Origin: Nocardia sienata NBRC 100364 | GTDB lineage: Bacteria > Actinomycetota > Actinomycetes > Mycobacteriales > Mycobacteriaceae | Reading direction: 5' to 3' | Length of the DNA stretch: 64,000 nt | NCBI RefSeq assembly: GCF_001613205.1 | Contig: NZ_BDBX01000019.1 | Coordinates: forward strand, 124,001-188,000 | In this document: positions 39,763-49,183 of the stretch, one piece after another | How positions within the stretch are numbered: the first letter of the stretch is position 1 | Layout of the letters: every line of letters begins with the position of its first letter | Notes under the pieces: model-generated | What the model was told of the DNA's origin: nothing | The model's input: only the letters and a program-made list of their open reading frames with translations | Databases searched by the model: none | Made by a program: the position numbers and the translations under genes

Positions 39763-42237
39763 GTGGTGGTTTCGTTGCGAGACAACCGGCAGGATCGAGA
39801 GCCCGGGCGAGCCGGCGGCGGGCGGCCCGGAAAAGCGGCCGCACTGTCACACGGTGCCGCGGACCTGGTGCGGGCCCGGGATCAACTGCTGGGTGGCGGC
39901 GCGCCGCGGCATCCGCGGCTGGACGCCGAATCGCTGCGCGCGGCACTGGTCGATCTGTACGAGCTGTGGCTCACCAGCAAGGGCGCCGAAGTGGGGATAA
40001 CGCCGGGCAGCGGGCTGGCGATCATGGCCGTGGGCGGGCTCGGCCGCCGGGAGATGCTGCCGTACTCCGATCTGGATCTGGTGCTGTTACACGAGGATAT
40101 GGACCCGAAACGGGTCGCCGAGATCGCCGACCGGCTCTGGTATCCGCTGTGGGACGCGCATATCAAACTCGACCACAGTGTGCGCACGGTACCGCATGCC
40201 CTGAAGGTGGCCTCCGACGATCTGGTGGCCGCGCTCGGCATGCTCGATGCCCGCCACATCGTGGGTGACTCCGATCTCAGCGACCGGGTGGTCGCGGGGA
40301 TCCGCGGGGACTGGCGCAGCGGAATACGGGGTCGCTTCGACGAACTGGTCGCCGGAGTACGCGCGCGCTGGGAACGCAGCGGTCAGGTCGCTCACCGCAG
40401 CGAACCGGATCTGAAGAACGGGCGCGGCGGATTGCGCGATATCCAGCTGCTGGACGCGCTGGCGATCGCCCAGCTCACCGACGCCATGCCCGGGCTGGGC
40501 CCGGACGCGCCCGGTGGTGGCCTGGCCCAGGCCCATCGGCGGCTCCTGGATGTGCGCACCGAACTGCACCGGGTGGCGGGCCGGGCCCGCGACCAGTTGC
40601 GCGCCCAGGATGCCGACGAGATCGGGGCTGCGCTGCGTATCGGTGACCGGTTCGATCTGGCGCGCACGCTCAGCGATGCGGCGCGCACCGTCGGATATTC
40701 GGTGGATGTGGGACTGCGCACCGCGGGCAATACGCTGCCGCGCCGCGGTCTGGCCCGCTTGCGCCGGATGCCGGTGCGGCGGCCGCTGGACGAGGGCGTG
40801 GTCGAACACGCCGGAGAAGTGGTGCTGGCCAGGGACGCCCGGCCCCAGCGCGACCCGGGGCTGGTGCTGCGGGTGGCCGCGGCTTCCGCGCAGACCGGAC
40901 TGCCGATGTCGGCCACGACTCTGAACCGCCTGTCCGAGGACGCGCCCGAACTGCGTGAGCCGTGGCCCAAGGACGCGTTGAACGATCTGCTGGTGCTGCT
41001 CGGCGCGGGCCGGGGCGTGATCGACGCGGTGGAGGCATTGGACCGGACCGGTCTGTGGGGCAGGCTACTGCCGGAATGGGGCGCGGTCCGGGATCTACCG
41101 CCGCGTGACGCGCTGCACGTGTGGACGGTGGACCGGCACTCGGTGGAGACGGTGGCCTACGCGAGCGCGCTGAGTACCCGGGTGGCCCGGCCCGATCTGC
41201 TGGCCCTCGGAGCGCTGCTGCACGACATCGGCAAGGGCCGGGTGGAGGACCACTGCGCGGTGGGCGCCGACCTGGCGACCCATATCGGCCGCCGGCTGGG
41301 CCTGTGGCCCTCGGATGTGGAGATCCTGAGTGCCATGGTCCGCCACCATCTGCTGTTGCCCGATGTCGCCACGCATCGGGATATCGACGATCCGGACACC
41401 GTGCGGTACGTGGTCGACGCGCTGGACAACGATCCACGCCGGCTCGAACTGTTGCACGCGCTGGCCGAGGCCGATTCGCTGGCCACCGGCCCGGGCGTAT
41501 GGGGCGATTGGAAGGCGACCCTGATCGGAGAACTGGTCCGCCGCTGCCGCACCGTGATGGCGGGGGACGCCCTGCCCGAACCCGAACCCATCCCCGAGGA
41601 ATTGCTGGCCCGCGCCGCCGGCGGCGGCGTGCACGTCGAATTGACGCCGGGCGAGGGGAAATACACCCATATCGCCACCGTGATCGCCCCGGACACCCCC
41701 GGACTGCTCTCCAACACCGCGGGCGTACTGGCCCTGCATTCGCTGCGGGTGCTCTCGGCGTCGGTCGGCGGTGCGGGGGGTTCGGCGATCAACACCTTCG
41801 TGGTGACACCGACTTTCGGCGGCCCGCCGGATGCGGGCCTGTTGCGGCAGGAGATCAAACGGGCGGCGGCCGGGGAGTTGGATGTGCGCGCGGCGCTGGA
41901 GACGCGGGAACGAGAGACCCTCGGCGCGGCGCGCCGGGCCCAGGCCGAGCCCCGGTTGCTGTGGGCGGAGACCGCGATACCCGGCCGGCTGATCCTGCAG
42001 TTGCGGGCCGAGGACCGAATCGGTTTGCTCTGCAGGTTGGCCGCGGTGCTGGCGGGTGCGGGCGCCGATGTGCGCTGGGCGAAGGTCGTGACGATGGGCT
42101 CGTTCGTGGTGGACGTATTCTGCGTGGATCTGGGGCAACGATCCGGCCCCGATCGCCGCGCGGAGCTCGAATCGGCGATCCTGGGGGTGGTTCCGCGACC
42201 GGCTCCGCGCAAATCTCCGGAGGCCGACCAGAACTAG
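39763..42237 (+). CDS. glnD: PII uridylyl/adenylyltransferase
   Basis: Modifies and demodifies PII in response to glutamine. The 824-residue protein has the nucleotidyltransferase motif [19 protein letters not shown] (about residue 92), an HD domain with [13 protein letters not shown] (about 484), and two C-terminal ACT domains ([14 protein letters not shown] about 635, [14 protein letters not shown] about 742). The N-terminal 60 residues are variable. Start GTG at 39763 or 39766. It is 97 bases after glnB; in actinobacteria this enzyme usually adenylylates PII. Confidence 0.93.
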   Translation: MVVSLRDNRQDREPGRAGGGRPGKAAALSHGAADLVRARDQLLGGGAPRHPRLDAESLRAALVDLYELWLTSKGAEVGITPGSGLAIMAVGGLGRREMLPYSDLDLVLLHEDMDPKRVAEIADRLWYPLWDAHIKLDHSVRTVPHALKVASDDLVAALGMLDARHIVGDSDLSDRVVAGIRGDWRSGIRGRFDELVAGVRARWERSGQVAHRSEPDLKNGRGGLRDIQLLDALAIAQLTDAMPGLGPDAPGGGLAQAHRRLLDVRTELHRVAGRARDQLRAQDADEIGAALRIGDRFDLARTLSDAARTVGYSVDVGLRTAGNTLPRRGLARLRRMPVRRPLDEGVVEHAGEVVLARDARPQRDPGLVLRVAAASAQTGLPMSATTLNRLSEDAPELREPWPKDALNDLLVLLGAGRGVIDAVEALDRTGLWGRLLPEWGAVRDLPPRDALHVWTVDRHSVETVAYASALSTRVARPDLLALGALLHDIGKGRVEDHCAVGADLATHIGRRLGLWPSDVEILSAMVRHHLLLPDVATHRDIDDPDTVRYVVDALDNDPRRLELLHALAEADSLATGPGVWGDWKATLIGELVRRCRTVMAGDALPEPEPIPEELLARAAGGGVHVELTPGEGKYTHIATVIAPDTPGLLSNTAGVLALHSLRVLSASVGGAGGSAINTFVVTPTFGGPPDAGLLRQEIKRAAAGELDVRAALETRERETLGAARRAQAEPRLLWAETAIPGRLILQLRAEDRIGLLCRLAAVLAGAGADVRWAKVVTMGSFVVDVFCVDLGQRSGPDRRAELESAILGVVPRPAPRKSPEADQN

Positions 42238-42363
42238 CGTTCGAGGAGAATGTCACCGTTGCGCGTCGATTGCTCACCGTTTGCCAGCGAGTCGGCGATG
42301 GCGGGTGATCGGGCCCCTAACATTCGGGTGGTCAGCTGTCGCGCTCATGAGGGGAGCAGGTCG

Positions 42364-42705
42364 GTGGCAATCCAAGTGGTGACCTCGTCGATCATGACCA
42401 GCGATATGACACCGCACATCGCCCGATGTGTAGGTGACGCCTATTGGGTGGTGTCCTGGTTGCCGGGGCGCACACTCACCGAACCCCAGGCGATGGCCGC
42501 GATGAATGTGGCCGCCGCCGTAGCGACCAACGGGCTACCGCCCGACGACGACTGGTCGCGGCTGGACAGCCTCTCCCGCGAGCTCGGGCTCACCGGGCGC
42601 GAGGCGGCTTATCTGGTTGCTGTGGAACAGCACGACTACCGTCGCGGGTTCTCCACCGAGTACATCGGCGACACCTCCGGCGCCGCGGGGTCGGGGCCTT
42701 CGTGA
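42364..42705 (+). CDS. Conserved hypothetical protein, 113 residues
   Basis: No family recognised. The protein has PHIARCVGDAYWVVSWLPGR then TLTEPQAMAAMNVAAAVATN and SRELGLTGREAAYLVAVEQH, so it looks like a short alpha/beta fold with an amphipathic helix. GAGGGGAGCAGGTCG before GTG 42364 is a good ribosome binding site. The last residues (SGAAGSGPS) are encoded by an extragenic repeat (copy 2), so the C terminus may be an artefact of repeat insertion. Confidence 0.65.
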   Translation: MAIQVVTSSIMTSDMTPHIARCVGDAYWVVSWLPGRTLTEPQAMAAMNVAAAVATNGLPPDDDWSRLDSLSRELGLTGREAAYLVAVEQHDYRRGFSTEYIGDTSGAAGSGPS

Positions 42706-42780
42706 CCCCGGTTCTTCACTCCGCCGCTCGATCGCTGCGTACCTTCGCTCCATAACCCGGGCGGACCCCGACCGTGGAGA
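42671..42780. repeat. Structured extragenic repeat, copy 2 (5' part truncated)
   Basis: Matches copy 1 in order: CTCCGGCGCCGCGGGGTCGG, GACCCCGGTTCTTC, TCGCTGCG..CCTTCGCTCC and GGGCGGACCCCGACCGTGGA. GGTCGGGG (42689-42696) pairs with CCCCGACC (42766-42773). Its 5' anchor is missing and it runs into the upstream coding region. Confidence 0.75.
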
Positions 42781-42977
42781 CCGGCCCTCCGGGGTGCGGT
42801 CGAGATGTGTGCGGACGGGCGCCACGGCCGGTCTCCGGTACGGCTGCCCGGTGACCATCTCCGGTGATGTATGCGAGCAGTCCGGTGCGGGCCCCGGCCC
42901 CGCCGGGCCGCCCGCTACTCTGGGACGCCCATTACCCTGGGACTCAGTGACGTCACTCGAGATCAGGAGCGCGCCAG

Positions 42978-44537
42978 GTGTTCGAATCCCTTTCCGACCG
43001 GTTGACCGGTGCCCTGAAGGATCTTCGCGGTAAGGGACGTCTGTCGCCGGCCGATATCGACGCCACCTGCCGCGAGATCCGCTTGGCGCTGCTGGAGGCC
43101 GACGTCGCGCTGCCGGTGGTCCGCGGTTTCATCGCCCGGATCAAGGAGCGGGCCAAGGGCGCGGAGGTCTCGGCCGCGCTGAACCCGGCCCAGCAGGTCG
43201 TCAAGATCGTCAACGAGGAACTCGTCGGGATCCTCGGCGGCGAGACCCGGCGCCTGACGCTGGCCAAGACCCCGCCGACGGTGATCATGCTGGCCGGTCT
43301 GCAGGGTGCCGGTAAGACCACGCTCGCCGGCAAGCTCGCCAAATGGCTGCGCGACCAGGGGCACCAGCCGCTGCTGGTGGCCTGCGATCTGCAGCGCCCG
43401 GGCGCGGTGACCCAGTTGCAGGTGGTCGGGGAACGCGCCGGTGTGCCGGTGTTCGCGCCGCATCCCGGCACCTCGATCGGCGGCGGCGAGAACGCCCTCG
43501 GGATCACCGCGGCCGATCCGGTCGCGGTGGCCGAATCCGGTCTCGCCGAGGCACGCGCCAAACAGTACGACGTCGTGATCGTCGACACCGCCGGCCGGCT
43601 CGGTATCGACGCCGAACTCATGGCGCAGGCCGCCGGTATCCGTGACGCGGTGAAACCCGACGAGACCCTGTTCGTCCTCGACGCCATGATCGGCCAGGAC
43701 GCGGTCTCCACCGCCGAGGCCTTCCGCGACGGTGTCGGCTTCACCGGTGTGGTGCTCACCAAACTCGACGGCGACGCCCGCGGCGGCGCGGCGCTGAGCG
43801 TGCGTAATGTCACCGGCGCGCCGATCATGTTCGCCTCCACCGGCGAGAAACTCGAGGATTTCGACGTCTTCCATCCCGACCGGATGGCGAGCCGCATCCT
43901 CGGTATGGGCGATGTGCTCACCCTCATCGAACAGGCCGAACAGGTCTACGACGCGCAGCAGGCCGAAGAGGCGGCGCGCAAGATCGGCAGTGGCGAGCTC
44001 ACCCTCGAGGATTTCCTCGACCAGATGCTGGCCATCCGCAAGATGGGACCCATCGGCAATCTGCTCGGAATGCTGCCGGGCGCCGGTCAGATGAAGGACG
44101 TCCTCGCCCAGGTCGACGACAAACAGCTCGACCGGGTGCAGGCGATCATCCGCGGTATGACCCCCGCCGAGCGGGAGAACCCGAAGATCATCAACGCCTC
44201 CCGCAGGTTGCGCATCGCCAACGGGTCGGGAGTCCAGGTCTCCGATGTCAACCAACTGGTCGATCGGTTCTTCGAGGCCCGCAAGATGATGACCATGATG
44301 GGCCGGCAGATGGGGATGCCCGGCGCCAACCGTCGTAACAAGAAACAGAAGGGCAAGAAGGGCAAGAAGGGCGGGCGCGGACCCACCCAGCCGAAGACGC
44401 GCGGCGGATTCCCCGGTATGCCGGGCCTGCCCGGCGGCGGCATGCCGGATCTGTCCAATATGCCCCCCGGCCTCGATCAACTGCCCCCGGGGCTGGAGAA
44501 CTTCGATCTCTCCAAGTTCAAGTTCCCGGATAAGTGA
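42978..44537 (+). CDS. ffh: Signal recognition particle protein Ffh
   Basis: SRP54 GTPase that binds signal peptides at the ribosome and 4.5S RNA. The 519-residue protein has the N-terminal bundle (VFESLSDRLTGALKDLRGKG), G1 GLQGAGKTTLAGKLA (about residue 107), DTAGRLGIDAEL, LTKLDGDARGG, and a Met-rich M domain (KMMTMMGRQMGMPGANRRNK) with a long Lys/Gly and Pro/Gly tail to the C terminus. Start GTG 42978 with AGGAG upstream. Its TGA stop begins extragenic repeat copy 3. Confidence 0.97.
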   Translation: MFESLSDRLTGALKDLRGKGRLSPADIDATCREIRLALLEADVALPVVRGFIARIKERAKGAEVSAALNPAQQVVKIVNEELVGILGGETRRLTLAKTPPTVIMLAGLQGAGKTTLAGKLAKWLRDQGHQPLLVACDLQRPGAVTQLQVVGERAGVPVFAPHPGTSIGGGENALGITAADPVAVAESGLAEARAKQYDVVIVDTAGRLGIDAELMAQAAGIRDAVKPDETLFVLDAMIGQDAVSTAEAFRDGVGFTGVVLTKLDGDARGGAALSVRNVTGAPIMFASTGEKLEDFDVFHPDRMASRILGMGDVLTLIEQAEQVYDAQQAEEAARKIGSGELTLEDFLDQMLAIRKMGPIGNLLGMLPGAGQMKDVLAQVDDKQLDRVQAIIRGMTPAERENPKIINASRRLRIANGSGVQVSDVNQLVDRFFEARKMMTMMGRQMGMPGANRRNKKQKGKKGKKGGRGPTQPKTRGGFPGMPGLPGGGMPDLSNMPPGLDQLPPGLENFDLSKFKFPDK

Positions 44538-44666
44538 GCTGTGTTATTGGCGCCGCCTGCGGCGTCGCGGGGTTGAGGTCCCCTAGTGTTTCGCCGTTCA
44601 GGCCTCGAGACTCGCGCCTTCGGCGCATGTGCTTCGAGGCCTGAACGGCGAGACGGGCCTCAACCC
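44535..44666. repeat. Structured extragenic repeat, copy 3
   Basis: Starts at the ffh stop with TGAGCTGTGTT, the same anchor as copy 1. It then has a small GC hairpin (CGCCGC/GCGGCG). An outer stem GGGTTGAGG (44570-44578) / CCTCAACCC (44658-44666) encloses an inner perfect 17-bp stem (44592-44608 / 44634-44650). The sequence of the stems differs from copy 1 but the pairing is kept. Confidence 0.8.
44592..44650. terminator. 17-bp hairpin after ffh
   Basis: CGCCGTTCAGGCCTCGA (44592-44608) pairs perfectly with 44634-44650. The 25-base loop holds a small GCGCC-TTC-GGCGC hairpin. It is part of repeat copy 3 and may end ffh and the convergent VWA transcript. Confidence 0.65.
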
Positions 44667-44923
44667 TTTGTTGTGTCTCGTAAAACTCGACGCATTGGGT
44701 TGCGTCGGGATTTGGTGTTCGCTGTTCGTGGTTGCGTCGGGGTTCGATGCTCCGAGTCCGAGTCCGAGTCCGAGTCCGAGTCCGAGTCCGAGTCCGAGTC
44801 CGAGTCCGAGACCGAGACCGACCGGGACCGGTGTTGGGGGCGCGACCAATCGGTGTTGGGGGCGCGGCCGGGAAACGGGGCACAGCGGGCGGGTGCGCAT
44901 CGGCTGCGCCCCGACGAGGTCGG
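44667..44923. other. Intergenic region between ffh and the VWA gene
   Basis: No gene is supported. Apart from the hexanucleotide repeat, CGGTGTTGGGGGCGCG occurs twice (about 44829 and 44851). The frames open through here encode only Pro-Ser or Leu-Gly repeats. Confidence 0.5.
44752..44817. repeat. Hexanucleotide tandem repeat (CCGAGT)9 then (CCGAGA)2
   Basis: Nine perfect CCGAGT units at 44752-44805, then two CCGAGA units. It lies 214 bases past the ffh stop and 106 bases before the VWA stop. Confidence 0.95.
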
Positions 44924-46810
44924 TCAGCGCTTCCTGCGACGGCTGAGCAGGAAGGCGATCGTCGCCGCCGAGATCACCAGCACCGCGCCACCGACGGCCA
45001 CCCACACCAGCGGCGATAGGCCGTCGGCCGCTGTGTCGGCCGCGGCGGCGGGATCCGGCGCACCGGTCTGCTGCGGGTCTGTGCCGAAGGTGCCCGGACT
45101 CGCGGAATCGCCTGCGTAGCGCGGCCCCGGCTCGGGCTTGCCGGTGATATCCACCTCCAGCTCGACCGGCACCGGCGCGACCCGGGCCCGTTCGCCGTGG
45201 GCGGGGCCCAGCTTCACCGCGATGTAGTACCAGCCCGCCACCGCCTGGTCGTGCATCGTGTGATCGGCGGCCTCCCGGTTCAGGAACCTGATCGGTGTGG
45301 TGGCCAGCGCCGTGTCGTTGCTCGGCAGAATGTTCTCGGTCCCGGTGTAGGCGGCGAAATCGAAATCGAGTTCGGCCCGGTACGGGTTGTAGAGCGTGGT
45401 GGCGATATTCGAGACGTAGTCACTGCCGCGGTCGGGGGTCGCGGCGAACCGCACCCGGTATGCCAGTCCCTGGCCCCACTCCAGTTTCACCCGGTAGAAG
45501 ACGAACTCGCCGCGCTGCAGAGTATCGGTGTACCGGCCGGAACCGGACAGGACGGCCGCGACATCGAACGAGCCACCGCCGATCGCCGGGACGGTCACCC
45601 CGTCCGGTGCGGCGAACTCCACCGGATCCGGGTCCGGGGCGGGCCCCGGATCGGTGACCGCGGGCTCCACGCCGATCAGCAACTCCACCGGCAGTTGCGC
45701 CGGAGCGTTCTCGGCGACATGAGCCCATTCCAGGGCGAAGTAGTAGCGTCCGCCGCCCCGGCACCGGTCGGTGCTCGGACTGCCGGTGTCGGGTTCGGCC
45801 GCGCCTGTCCACGCGGTGCCCACGGTCAGCGCCACACCGTCGGTGGAGCGGGTGGCCAGCTCGTTCTCGTACACATGGCAGTCTTCGCCGTCGGTGCCGT
45901 AGACCCGCAGGTCGAGGCGGTTGTTCGCGAACACGGCGTCCCCGCCGCGCGGGAAGGAGACGGTGGCGCTGAAATAGGCCGTCGCATCGTCGGGTACGTC
46001 CACCGCGTAATAGCGCGGCACGCGCTGCCCGAGTACATCCAGGTGCTGGCCCGCCGCGGCAAGCGGTGCGTCCCGGTATCCCGCGGTACCCGCAATCGGG
46101 CTGCCGGCGGGTGCGTAGGTACGCAGGGCGGTGGCGGTCACCCGCGGAAGGACCTGTTCCAGGGCCTTCCCGTCCACGGCATCGGTATAGGTGCCGCCGG
46201 TGGCCTGGGCGATACAGGTCAGCTGGGCTCGGGACGGATCGTCGACACCGAAGCCGATGGCGTGCACCACGACCTCGGCGCCCTGGGCGGACAGTTCGCG
46301 CGCGACCTCGCACGGGTCCGGCGGCGCGCAGGTGTCCAGGCCGTCGGAGACCAGCACGATCGAACGCGGACCCTCCTGGGGCAGGGCCGCGGCGGCGGTC
46401 CGCAAGGAGGTCCCGATGGGGGTGTAACCGCTGGGCACGATCCGGTCCGTGGCGCCGGTCAGCGCGGGCCTGTCGAGGGTCTCGGCCGGATGCAGCACCT
46501 GGACGTCGCGGCAGCCGGCGTCCTTCTCCGCGTCCGCGGATCCCGTGGACGTGCCGTACACGGTCAGCCCGACCTCCGCCATCGCCGGTGCCGCGGTCAC
46601 GAACGACCGCACCGCGTTCTTCGCCGCGTCCATCTTGGTGCCGCTGCCGGGGTCGGGCGCCGCCATGGAGCCCGAGGCGTCCAGGACCAGCATGGTCGGC
46701 GCGTACTCCGGCTGCTGCGGTGACTGCTGGGCCAGGGCCGGAACCGAGACCGGTACCAGACCGATCACCCCGGCCGCGGCCGCGGCCAGAATTCTGTTCG
46801 AGAATGACAC
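44924..46810 (-). CDS. Secreted, C-terminally anchored VWA-domain protein
   Basis: A 628-residue exported protein of unknown role. Signal peptide to about residue 27 (VSVPALA-QQ), a von Willebrand A domain with MIDAS DASGSM (residues 44-49), TSLRTAAAAL and VLVSDGLDTC, then long beta-rich regions with Cys pairs, a Pro/Ala linker and a membrane segment near the end (VWVAVGGAVLVISAATIAFLL) followed by RRRKR. The start is GTG at 46810. It is convergent with ffh and divergent from rpsP; I do not recall it at this place in mycobacteria. Confidence 0.85.
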   Translation of the reverse strand: MSFSNRILAAAAAGVIGLVPVSVPALAQQSPQQPEYAPTMLVLDASGSMAAPDPGSGTKMDAAKNAVRSFVTAAPAMAEVGLTVYGTSTGSADAEKDAGCRDVQVLHPAETLDRPALTGATDRIVPSGYTPIGTSLRTAAAALPQEGPRSIVLVSDGLDTCAPPDPCEVARELSAQGAEVVVHAIGFGVDDPSRAQLTCIAQATGGTYTDAVDGKALEQVLPRVTATALRTYAPAGSPIAGTAGYRDAPLAAAGQHLDVLGQRVPRYYAVDVPDDATAYFSATVSFPRGGDAVFANNRLDLRVYGTDGEDCHVYENELATRSTDGVALTVGTAWTGAAEPDTGSPSTDRCRGGGRYYFALEWAHVAENAPAQLPVELLIGVEPAVTDPGPAPDPDPVEFAAPDGVTVPAIGGGSFDVAAVLSGSGRYTDTLQRGEFVFYRVKLEWGQGLAYRVRFAATPDRGSDYVSNIATTLYNPYRAELDFDFAAYTGTENILPSNDTALATTPIRFLNREAADHTMHDQAVAGWYYIAVKLGPAHGERARVAPVPVELEVDITGKPEPGPRYAGDSASPGTFGTDPQQTGAPDPAAAADTAADGLSPLVWVAVGGAVLVISAATIAFLLSRRRKR

Positions 46811-47137
46811 GTGGTCGGTACTCCCATTCGACTCGGCCGGATCCTGCCCGGATACGGCCGGTCGGACGCTACTCAGACGACTGACCAGTTGCCAACCGGC
46901 GGATCCCCGCCGACGGGGACGACACGCCCCGGCGCCGCCCGTGAGCTCGCGGACCCGGGCGGTTTCCGGGTCGGCCGCGGCGTCTGGCAGAATGGTCGAC
47001 CGTCCTTCTGGACAGTGTCAGCCCGTCTCCGGTCACGTACCGCGCGGCGGTCACACACTTCATTCGCAAAACCGGGCTCGCGAGACCGCGTGAGTCGCTG
47101 AATTGCGCCGTGACCACTATGAAAGGCAGATCAGCAG
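46811..47137. promoter_or_regulatory. Divergent region VWA gene / rpsP
   Basis: No gene in this 327-base stretch. TGGCAGAATG at 46985-46994 (with CAGAAT as -10) is a likely promoter of the rpsP operon, giving a leader of about 140 bases. A nearly identical TGGCACAATG precedes rplS. The signals for the VWA gene are not clear. Confidence 0.45.
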
Positions 47138-47581
47138 ATGGCTGTTCGCATCAAGCTCACCCGTATGGGCAAGATCCGCAACCCGCAGTACCGCGTCGTC
47201 GTCGCGGACGCCCGCACCCGTCGTGACGGCCGGGCCATCGAGTCCATCGGCAAGTACCACCCGAAGGAAGAGCCTTCGCTGATCGAGATCGACTCGGAGC
47301 GGGCGCAGTACTGGCTGGGTGTCGGCGCGCAGCCGACCGAACCGGTGCAGCGGCTCCTGGAGATCACCGGCGACTGGCAGAAGTTCAAGGGCCTGCCGGG
47401 TGCCGAGGGGACCCTGAAGGTCGCCGAGCCCAAGCCGTCCAAGCTGGACCTGTTCAACGCCGCGCTGGCCGCCGCCGAGAACGAGCCGGTCGCCGAGGCC
47501 ATCACCCCCAAGAAGAAGGCCAAGAAGGACAAGGAAGAGGACGCCGCCGGGGCGACCGAGTCCGCTGAGGCCGCCGAGTAA
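47138..47581 (+). CDS. rpsP: 30S ribosomal protein S16
   Basis: Small-subunit ribosomal protein. [20 protein letters not shown] and then [20 protein letters not shown] are canonical. It is 147 residues, longer than the usual 80-90 because of a Lys/Glu/Ala-rich tail after residue 115, as in other actinobacteria. Its stop overlaps the KH-protein start by one base. Confidence 0.97.
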   Translation: MAVRIKLTRMGKIRNPQYRVVVADARTRRDGRAIESIGKYHPKEEPSLIEIDSERAQYWLGVGAQPTEPVQRLLEITGDWQKFKGLPGAEGTLKVAEPKPSKLDLFNAALAAAENEPVAEAITPKKKAKKDKEEDAAGATESAEAAE

Positions 47582-47823
47582 TGAGCGTCGTCGTCGCCGA
47601 TGCCGTGGAACACCTGGTTCGCGGTATCGTCGCCAACCCCGATGATGTCCGTGTCGAGCTGATCACCGGCCGCCGCGGGCGCACCGTCGAGGTGCACGTC
47701 CACCCCGATGACCTGGGCAAGGTCATCGGCCGGGGCGGCCGCACCGCGACCGCCCTGCGTACCCTGGTCGCCGGTATCGGCGGACGGGGTATCCGGGTCG
47801 ACGTGGTCGACACCGACCAGTAG
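47581..47823 (+). CDS. khpA: KH-domain RNA-binding protein KhpA
   Basis: Small cytoplasmic RNA-binding protein (80 residues) that pairs with KhpB in many bacteria and affects division and sRNA function. The KH motif GRGGRTATALRTLV is at about residues 50-63. ATG overlaps the rpsP stop by 1 base, and rimM begins directly after its TAG. Confidence 0.93.
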   Translation: MSVVVADAVEHLVRGIVANPDDVRVELITGRRGRTVEVHVHPDDLGKVIGRGGRTATALRTLVAGIGGRGIRVDVVDTDQ

Positions 47824-48348
47824 ATGGAACTCGTCGTGGGCCGGGTCGCCCGCTCGCACGGTGTGCGGGGCGAACTGGTCGTCGAGGTGCGCACCGACGA
47901 ACCGGAGGCACGCTTCGCGCCCGGCGCGGTGTTGCGGGGGCGTGCGGCGCGATCGGATCAGGTCCGTGACTTCACCGTGGAGTCGGCCCGGGAACATTCG
48001 GGCCGGCTTCTGGTGACACTGGCGGGTGTCACCGACCGGACCACCGCCGACGCCCTGCGCGGCACGCTGCTGCTGGTGGACAGCGATGAGCTCGGGCCGT
48101 CGGAGGACCCCGACGAGTTCTACGATCACGAACTCGAGGGTCTGCGCGTACAGCTCACCGACGGCACCGCCGTCGGCACCGTCACCGAAGTGCTGCATTC
48201 GGCGGCCGGTGAACTGCTCTCCGTCCGCGCCGACGCGGACGGGCGGGAGATTCTGATCCCCTTCGTCACCGCCATCGTGCCGACGGTGTCGATCGCCGAC
48301 GCGCTGATCGTGATCGACCCGCCCGAAGGCCTGCTGGATCCGGAATGA
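47824..48348 (+). CDS. rimM: Ribosome maturation factor RimM
   Basis: Helps assemble the 30S head by binding S19. The 174-residue protein has [20 protein letters not shown] at the start and a C-terminal PRC barrel with [12 protein letters not shown] and [12 protein letters not shown]. It starts at the base after the KH gene stop. Confidence 0.95.
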   Translation: MELVVGRVARSHGVRGELVVEVRTDEPEARFAPGAVLRGRAARSDQVRDFTVESAREHSGRLLVTLAGVTDRTTADALRGTLLLVDSDELGPSEDPDEFYDHELEGLRVQLTDGTAVGTVTEVLHSAAGELLSVRADADGREILIPFVTAIVPTVSIADALIVIDPPEGLLDPE

Positions 48349-48361
48349 GGTGGACGGCGTC

Positions 48362-49048
48362 ATGAGGATCGACGTGGTCACCATCTTCCCGGAATACCTG
48401 GACCCGTTGCGGACCGCGCTGCTGGGCAAGGCCATCGACAAGGGTGTCGTATCGGTGGAGGTCCACGATCTGCGGCGCTGGACCCACGATGTGCACAAAT
48501 CCGTCGATGATTCGCCCTACGGCGGTGGACCCGGCATGGTGATGAAACCTGTCGTCTGGGGGGACGCGCTGGATGCGGTGTGCCCGGACGACGCGCTGCT
48601 CGTGGTTCCCACACCCGCCGGTGTGCCCTTCACCCAGGAGACCGCGCAGCGGTGGGCCGGAGAGCAACACCTGGTGTTCGCCTGCGGACGGTACGAGGGG
48701 ATCGATCAGCGGGTGTTCGACGACGCGGCCCGCCGGGTCCGCGTCGAAGAGGTCAGTATCGGCGACTACGTCCTGATCGGCGGCGAGGCCGCGGTCCTGG
48801 TGATGACCGAGGCGGTGGTCCGGTTGATTCCCGGCGTACTCGGCAATCAGCAGTCCCACGAGCAGGATTCGTTCTCCGACGGGTTGCTCGAGGGCCCCAG
48901 CTACACCCGCCCGGTGAGCTGGCGGGGACTCGAGGTCCCGCAGATTTTGCTGTCCGGAGACCATGCCCGGATCGCGGCCTGGCGGCGGGAGCAGTCGCTG
49001 ATCCGCACCCGGGAACGGCGGCCGGATCTGCTGCCCGATACCGACTGA
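48362..49048 (+). CDS. trmD: tRNA (guanine(37)-N1)-methyltransferase
   Basis: Methylates G37 to keep reading frame. The 228-residue protein has [46 protein letters not shown] and the knot [23 protein letters not shown] 48362 is preferred over GTG 48350 because GAGG lies 10 bases upstream and the family begins here. It follows rimM by 13 bases in the usual operon. Confidence 0.97.
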   Translation: MRIDVVTIFPEYLDPLRTALLGKAIDKGVVSVEVHDLRRWTHDVHKSVDDSPYGGGPGMVMKPVVWGDALDAVCPDDALLVVPTPAGVPFTQETAQRWAGEQHLVFACGRYEGIDQRVFDDAARRVRVEEVSIGDYVLIGGEAAVLVMTEAVVRLIPGVLGNQQSHEQDSFSDGLLEGPSYTRPVSWRGLEVPQILLSGDHARIAAWRREQSLIRTRERRPDLLPDTD

Positions 49049-49183
49049 GCCGCTCGCTGCGGCGCAACGCTTCCCGGCCGAACAGGCCGAGTAAGAATCG
49101 GGCGGCGATTCGGGACCGGCGGAGTGCGGGTCGATCCCGACCATCGCGCGGTAGGCGCCGAGTCCACGTGACGGTCGGCGCGA

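Noticed and set aside
44629-44946. Open frames with (Pro-Ser)n or (Leu-Gly)n across the hexanucleotide repeat
   Set aside because: They arise from the CCGAGT repeat read in any frame, have no ribosome binding site and no conserved domain, and sit inside an extragenic repeat region.
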